This document shows, in pieces, positions 60,540 through 64,000 of a DNA stretch of 64,000 bases (its first letter is position 1; every line of letters starts with the position of its first letter). The DNA is from Anaerobium acetethylicum (GTDB lineage: Bacteria; Bacillota; Clostridia; Lachnospirales; Lachnospiraceae). Position numbers and translations under genes: made by a program. Below the pieces are notes generated by a model that searched no databases, was not told the DNA's origin, and worked only from the letters and a program-made list of their open reading frames with translations. The stretch is taken from contig NZ_FMKA01000002.1 in NCBI RefSeq assembly GCF_900096945.1, forward strand, positions 1 through 64,000, written 5' to 3'.

Positions 60540-61760
60540 ATGGAAGGAACACCTAATAAACAGAACTCAAAAATCAAAATATTTATGTTGGGAAGGTTTG
60601 ATATTATAATCAATGGCCAGCGGGTAAATGAACAGCTGAATAACTCGACGAAGATGAGGGAACTTTTAGAGTATCTGATTCTCCAGAAGGACAAGGCAGT
60701 TACCTACAAGGAACTGTTCGATACACTGTGGCCGGATGATGAAAATGAAAATCCTGTCAATGCCCTGAAAACGCTGCTTTACCGTCTCAGAATGCAGTTC
60801 ACCCAGAGCGGTGCTGATGAATTGAGGAACTGCATCATTACCAGAAGAGGGTCCTACCAGTGGAATCCATCTCTCGATTGTGAGATTGATGTGTTTCAGC
60901 TTGAAAAGCTTTGCAGGGAGTTGGGGGACAGGAGTCTCCCAAGGCCGCTTAAGATGAAAAAGTACGGGGAAATCGTGGAGCTTTATACGGGGGATCTTCT
61001 TCCGAAATCTGCAGGGGAGCGCTGGTCCCTTCCTTTTACAGTGTATTACCATACAATTTATATGGAGTGTGTGCATGGGTATCTGGAGCTTCTAAAGGAG
61101 GATAAGGATTATGAAAAATTAGTAGAAGCAGCCAGGCTTGCAATCAATATTGACTGTTTTGAAGAAAAGCTGCATGTAGAGCTTATGCAGGGACTAATTG
61201 AATTGGGAAGGAAGAATGACGCTTTGAAACATTACAACTATGTGAGAGATTTACACCAGCAGCAGATTGGAACTGCTCCGCCGGAAGCGATACAGAAGCT
61301 TTACAGGAGAATTATGGATGTTGACAGGACAATGGAGCTTGATATAGACAAGATACAGAAAGAGCTTGAGGAGGACAGTATACAGAAAGGTGCTTTTATA
61401 TGCGATTATGAGATATTTAAGGATATCTATCAGATTCAGGTGCGATACCTGGAACGCACGGGAAATCCCATATTTCTTGCTCTGATAACCGTAACCAGCA
61501 CCTATAAGGACAGCATGGATCCCATGATGCTTGACAAAATTATGGATAATCTTCAGGAGGTCATGAAAAGTGGCCTGAGGAAAGGGGATACGATTGCAAA
61601 GTACAGCGCATCCCAGTTTGTGCTGCTTTTGCCAGGCACCAACTATGAGAACAGTCACAATGTAATGGAACGATTGAGGAGGCAGTATTATAAAAAGTAT
61701 GTTGATCCTTCAATTGTTCTGGATTTCAAAATAAAGCCGCTGAGCTATAACGAACAGTAG
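60540..61760 (+). CDS. BTAD/winged-helix regulator with degenerate GGDEF-like C-terminus
   Basis: 406-residue cytoplasmic regulator. Residues 12-105 form an OmpR-type winged helix of the SARP class (KIKIFMLGRFDIIING, NALKTLLYRLRMQF), and residues 110-260 are a bacterial transcriptional activation domain of TPR-like helices (LQGLIELGRKNDALKHY-type). The remaining C-terminus has the layout of a GGDEF domain, with KYSASQFVLLLP where active enzymes read RYGGDEF. It therefore probably cannot make c-di-GMP and may be a nucleotide-sensing or dimerisation relic. RBS GAAAGGAAG; same strand as the PilT-like gene. Confidence 0.82.
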   Translation: MEGTPNKQNSKIKIFMLGRFDIIINGQRVNEQLNNSTKMRELLEYLILQKDKAVTYKELFDTLWPDDENENPVNALKTLLYRLRMQFTQSGADELRNCIITRRGSYQWNPSLDCEIDVFQLEKLCRELGDRSLPRPLKMKKYGEIVELYTGDLLPKSAGERWSLPFTVYYHTIYMECVHGYLELLKEDKDYEKLVEAARLAINIDCFEEKLHVELMQGLIELGRKNDALKHYNYVRDLHQQQIGTAPPEAIQKLYRRIMDVDRTMELDIDKIQKELEEDSIQKGAFICDYEIFKDIYQIQVRYLERTGNPIFLALITVTSTYKDSMDPMMLDKIMDNLQEVMKSGLRKGDTIAKYSASQFVLLLPGTNYENSHNVMERLRRQYYKKYVDPSIVLDFKIKPLSYNEQ

Positions 61761-61782
61761 GCAACAAAATGGGGGTATAAAA

Positions 61783-62667
61783 ATGAAAAAAACAGCAGAT
61801 TATTTTAAATGTATTCTGCCGCTGATCTGTGCATTGGGGATACAGATCGCAGTCGCAACAGCAGGCATGATTGCCTACTTTGCAGTGAATGTCCTGATCA
61901 TGACAGGACAGGGAAAAACGATGGATGAAATTGTTGAAAAGACGTTGTATCTTTCGCCGGATATCAATCTTCTGGTCAGCATGCTCGCATCAATTGCCTG
62001 CCTGGCAGTCTTTTACTTCTGGTACAGACGACTTTCAGGAGACACAGGCTCGATGAAGATAAGAGGCATGTTTCCAGTAAAAACAGCAGGCACCATAGTT
62101 ATCCTGGGGGTTGCGCTGCAGGCGTCCGTGGCATGGATTCTCACGATGATATCCAATGCAGTGCCGAATCTTTTTGACGGCTATAATGAGCTCATGGAAA
62201 GCATAACTGGTGGAAATATGCTGCTGATGCTGATCTTTACGGGGATAGTCGCACCATTTTCTGAAGAATTGATATTCAGGGGCGTGCTGCTGAAAAAAGC
62301 TTCGAAGATCATGCCTCTTGCCGCAGCAAATGTTTTCCAGGCGGTCATGTTCGGAATCTATCATATGAACTGGATCCAGGGCATTTATGCCTTTGTCCTG
62401 GGGATGTTCCTTGGAATGGTATTCATAAAATATGGCTCCATCTATCATGCAATCCTGCTCCATATGGTATTCAACATAAGCAATGCGGTTCTGAATGGAT
62501 TCCTTACAAAAATGCCGGATATGGCTGCTATGATCGTCAGCACAATCCTTTTTGCTGTATCGGCAGTCGTTATAGCATTTGTTTCGCGCAATATGCTTAA
62601 AACAGTCGTAATAGAGAAGGATTTTGAAAAATGTGAAGAGCAATGTTACGACAAAGGTGAAAAATGA
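61783..62667 (+). CDS. CPBP-family intramembrane glutamic endopeptidase
   Basis: Membrane protease of the Abi/CAAX-processing family, 294 residues and about eight helices. Motif 1 EELIFRG (Glu161-Glu162-x3-Arg) is followed by motif 2 FGIYHMNW with the catalytic His, and motif 3 HMVFNISNA with His and Asn. Such proteins process peptides or protect against self-made bacteriocins; nothing nearby indicates the substrate. It starts 22 nt after the BTAD gene, with GGGGGTAT upstream. Confidence 0.9.
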   Translation: MKKTADYFKCILPLICALGIQIAVATAGMIAYFAVNVLIMTGQGKTMDEIVEKTLYLSPDINLLVSMLASIACLAVFYFWYRRLSGDTGSMKIRGMFPVKTAGTIVILGVALQASVAWILTMISNAVPNLFDGYNELMESITGGNMLLMLIFTGIVAPFSEELIFRGVLLKKASKIMPLAAANVFQAVMFGIYHMNWIQGIYAFVLGMFLGMVFIKYGSIYHAILLHMVFNISNAVLNGFLTKMPDMAAMIVSTILFAVSAVVIAFVSRNMLKTVVIEKDFEKCEEQCYDKGEK

Positions 62668-62688
62668 AAATAAAAGTCAGATAATAGA

Positions 62689-62717
62689 TTGACAAAATAT
62701 GTCAGAAGTGGTACAAT
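62689..62717 (+). promoter_or_regulatory. Promoter of veg
   Basis: TTGACA (62689-62694) and TACAAT (62712-62717) with a 17-nt spacer, near-consensus sigma-A promoter. Confidence 0.8.
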
Positions 62718-62789
62718 CCAACTACATGTTGTAAAAATTGGTAATGGGGATACTTGGTGATTTGCAAAATGTGGATTGGGGTGAGTAAT

Positions 62790-63035
62790 ATGGTCATGAG
62801 ACAGGCAGATATTAACAGGGTGAGAATCGCTGTCAATAATCATCTGGGAAACAAGGTCATAATAAAGGCTAACAAGGGGAGACATAAGGTTGACATTGCG
62901 GAAGGTATTATTATGGAAACATATCCGTGCATATTTATCGTACAGATTGGAAACAAGTCAGATGATACGATGAGGATTCTGTCATTCAGCTACACGGACG
63001 TGCTGACGAAGGCTGTTACGATGACTTTATGCTAG
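62790..63035 (+). CDS. veg: Veg family protein
   Basis: Small conserved cytoplasmic protein of 81 residues. The segments NHLGNKVIIKANKGRHK and FSYTDVLTKAV are typical of Veg, which in Bacillus subtilis is strongly transcribed and influences biofilm matrix genes and spore outgrowth. The ATG at 62790 follows GGGGTGAGTA; ATG 62796 is two codons later. Position just upstream of ispE is the usual Firmicutes order, here widened by a cluster of repeats. Confidence 0.9.
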   Translation: MVMRQADINRVRIAVNNHLGNKVIIKANKGRHKVDIAEGIIMETYPCIFIVQIGNKSDDTMRILSFSYTDVLTKAVTMTLC

Positions 63036-63090
63036 GCGGTAGGAACTAAGCCGGACGAAAGTATATAAGCGTAAATTACTCTGTCGGAAG

Positions 63091-63137
63091 AACAGGGCCT
63101 GCAGGAAAGATGTTCATTTCCTGCAGGCCCTGTTTCT
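63091..63137 (+). terminator. Terminator of veg
   Basis: AACAGGGCCTGCAGGAAA and TTTCCTGCAGGCCCTGTT pair perfectly over 18 bp with an 8-nt loop, followed by TCTTTG. Confidence 0.9.
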
Positions 63138-63170
63138 TTGATTTATAGGTGGGTCAAAGCCCATTTACAT

Positions 63171-63540
63171 AATGGTATTCGTCAATTTGCACAGGTTTTC
63201 GAATGAGGACGTGATGCAAAACATGTTGATTCGCAGCGCGCTCTCGCTTAGATGAAGACGTAGTGGTACGTAAGGCCGCAAAGTACGCGGCCTAAGTACC
63301 AACGTCTTCATATCATAGGAGTGTGTCCTATGATATGAAAACCCTCCGGGGGATGTGCAGTCGGGCTTGTGGTATTTGATTGACTATCGTCAATCAGCCC
63401 TCCGCACTGTAAAGTGTTTTCGCTTTTAAGTTTTAGGTTAGTGGAGCTGAGTCGGCGAAAACACTTTGTTCTAAAGCTGCTCATCAATTCATGTTTTGCA
63501 TCACTGCTTGATAGATGGCGAATGTGCAAATTGACGAAGC
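63171..63540. repeat. Fold-back repeat family A, copy 6, interrupted by family C
   Basis: All A arms are present: TTCGTCAATTTGCACAG, GTGATGCAAAACATG, ATGAAGACGT, GGCCGC / GCGGCC, ACGTCTTCATA, then after a 160-bp interruption AAGCTGCTC, CATGTTTTGCATCAC and GTGCAAATTGACGAAG. The intact A copies give the pre-insertion sequence, so the break point is known to within 2 bases. Confidence 0.9.
63313..63471. repeat. Structured repeat family C, copy 2, inserted into family A copy 6
   Basis: About 159 bp lying between two TA dinucleotides of the A element. The 5' hairpin TCATAGGA / TCCTATGA is lengthened by TTCATA of the host element pairing with TATGAA inside C. The core is nearly identical to copy 1. 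The 3' hairpin AAAGTGTTTTCGC / GCGAAAACACTTT is perfect, with several paired differences from copy 1. No protein is encoded. Confidence 0.85.
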
Positions 63541-63661
63541 GAACGTTATAAGAGGGCTTTGACATGTGTTGATTCGCAGTGTGAGAGTTTTTCAAGCGAA
63601 ACTCGTTGGTATGAATAGGGTATGAATAAGATGAATAGTTGCTAAATATATGCGTTAACCA

Positions 63662-63690
63662 TTGATTTTTATTGGGAAAGTGTATATAAT
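63662..63690 (+). promoter_or_regulatory. Promoter of ispE
   Basis: TTGATT (63662-63667) and TATAAT (63685-63690) with a 17-nt spacer, about 40 bases before the start codon. Confidence 0.75.
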
Positions 63691-63728
63691 GAGAGTACCA
63701 TGTATACATAATACAAAAGAGGTGCATT

Positions 63729-64000
63729 ATGAATCAAATCAGATTGAAAGCTTTAGCGAAAATAAATCTTGGCCTTGATGTCATCAGGCGCAGAGAAGAC
63801 GGCTACCATGAAGTGAAAATGATTATGCAGACAATCAATCTGTATGATCAGATTGAAATAAAAAAGACCAGAGAGGCCGGAATAAAGGTGAAAACGAATC
63901 TTTTTTATCTTCCGTGCAATGAAAACAACCTGGTCTATAAAGCGGCAAAGCTTCTAATGGATGAGTTCGGGATCAGAGATGGAGTGGAGATTGATTTGAA
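63729..64000 (+). CDS. ispE: 4-diphosphocytidyl-2-C-methyl-D-erythritol kinase IspE (5' part)
   Basis: Phosphorylates CDP-methylerythritol in the non-mevalonate isoprenoid pathway. The visible 90 residues contain the GHMP-kinase N-terminal segments LKALAKINLGLDV and REDGYHEVKMIMQTI, and NNLVYKAAKLL, which are diagnostic for IspE. The RBS AAGAGGTG is placed 6 nt before the ATG. The gene runs off the right edge of the window, so the ATP-binding loop and C-terminal domain are not seen. Confidence 0.93.
   Translation, partial: MNQIRLKALAKINLGLDVIRRREDGYHEVKMIMQTINLYDQIEIKKTREAGIKVKTNLFYLPCNENNLVYKAAKLLMDEFGIRDGVEIDL

Noticed and set aside
63313-63471. Group I intron for element C because of the P1-like helix
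   Set aside because: Too short, no recognisable P3-P8 core, and in copy 1 it does not leave a spliced reading frame that restores malQ better than the repeat-encoded tail; kept only as an analogy.
63308-63727. Minus-strand open frame of 139 codons before ispE
   Set aside because: It is made entirely of family A and C repeat sequence; similar open frames appear at the other repeat copies, which follow the DNA structure and not a protein.

Overview
The window looks like chromosomal DNA of a low-to-mid G+C anaerobic Bacillota, most likely class Clostridia. The reasons are the veg-ispE order, a pyrophosphate-type phosphofructokinase, an EFR1-type ferredoxin, a CD1871A-type CxxC miniprotein, tandem TPP riboswitches, a T-box leader, many 4Fe-4S proteins, and consensus sigma-A promoters with 17-nt spacers. 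No rRNA, tRNA, CRISPR array, prophage or transposase gene was recognised. The species cannot be named from the sequence alone.

Layout. 0.1-3 kb: a complete three-gene TRAP transporter. 3.3-7 kb: MsrAB, then three universal stress proteins with a flavodoxin-ferredoxin protein between the first and second. 7-11.3 kb: a P-loop nucleoside-kinase-like protein, then on the minus strand an ABC ATPase, an unusually short FtsX-type permease and a DUF362 ferredoxin protein. 11.5-15.2 kb: a CdaR-type regulator divergent from a GntP permease and glycerate kinase. 15.2-19.8 kb: a thiamine operon (thiD, thiC, thiM, thiE) behind two consecutive TPP riboswitches, each with its own terminator. 20.4-25.3 kb: an MBL hydrolase, RsgA, a PPP-type phosphatase, a macro-domain/HTH fusion and a VWA protein. 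25.3-29.6 kb: a membrane polyferredoxin, a 47-residue CxxC protein and a TlpA-like lipoprotein, divergent from CopA with a CsoR-like operator. 29.8-36.5 kb: a Cys-rich small protein, a uracil/xanthine permease, a YhhN protein, a LigB-AMMECR1 fusion and a TrpB2 gene behind a T-box. 37-39.6 kb: an anion permease and PPi-PFK.

39.9-49.7 kb is a sialic acid (N-acetylneuraminate) catabolic island. Uptake is by a sugar ABC transporter lacking its ATPase. Then come NanA, NanK, NanE and NagA, with a YhcH-family protein, an SGNH esterase and an RpiR-type regulator. Together they would convert imported sialic acid to glucosamine-6-phosphate. 50-55.3 kb carries a chemoreceptor and a large periplasmic-sensor GGDEF-EAL protein. 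55.3-59 kb carries galactose mutarotase, PlsC and MalQ. 59.4-61.8 kb carries an orphan PilT ATPase with a BTAD regulator bearing a degenerate GGDEF-like C-terminus. The window closes with a CPBP protease, veg and the 5' part of ispE.

The most unusual content is between the genes. At least three families of fold-back repeats are dispersed through the window (called A, B and C here). Two are nested: a B element sits inside an A element near 36.6 kb, and a C element sits inside an A element near 63.3 kb. In both C copies the 5' hairpin is lengthened by base-pairing between element sequence and the flanking target, and one C copy has replaced the end of malQ. I consider this the best candidate for an undescribed system here.
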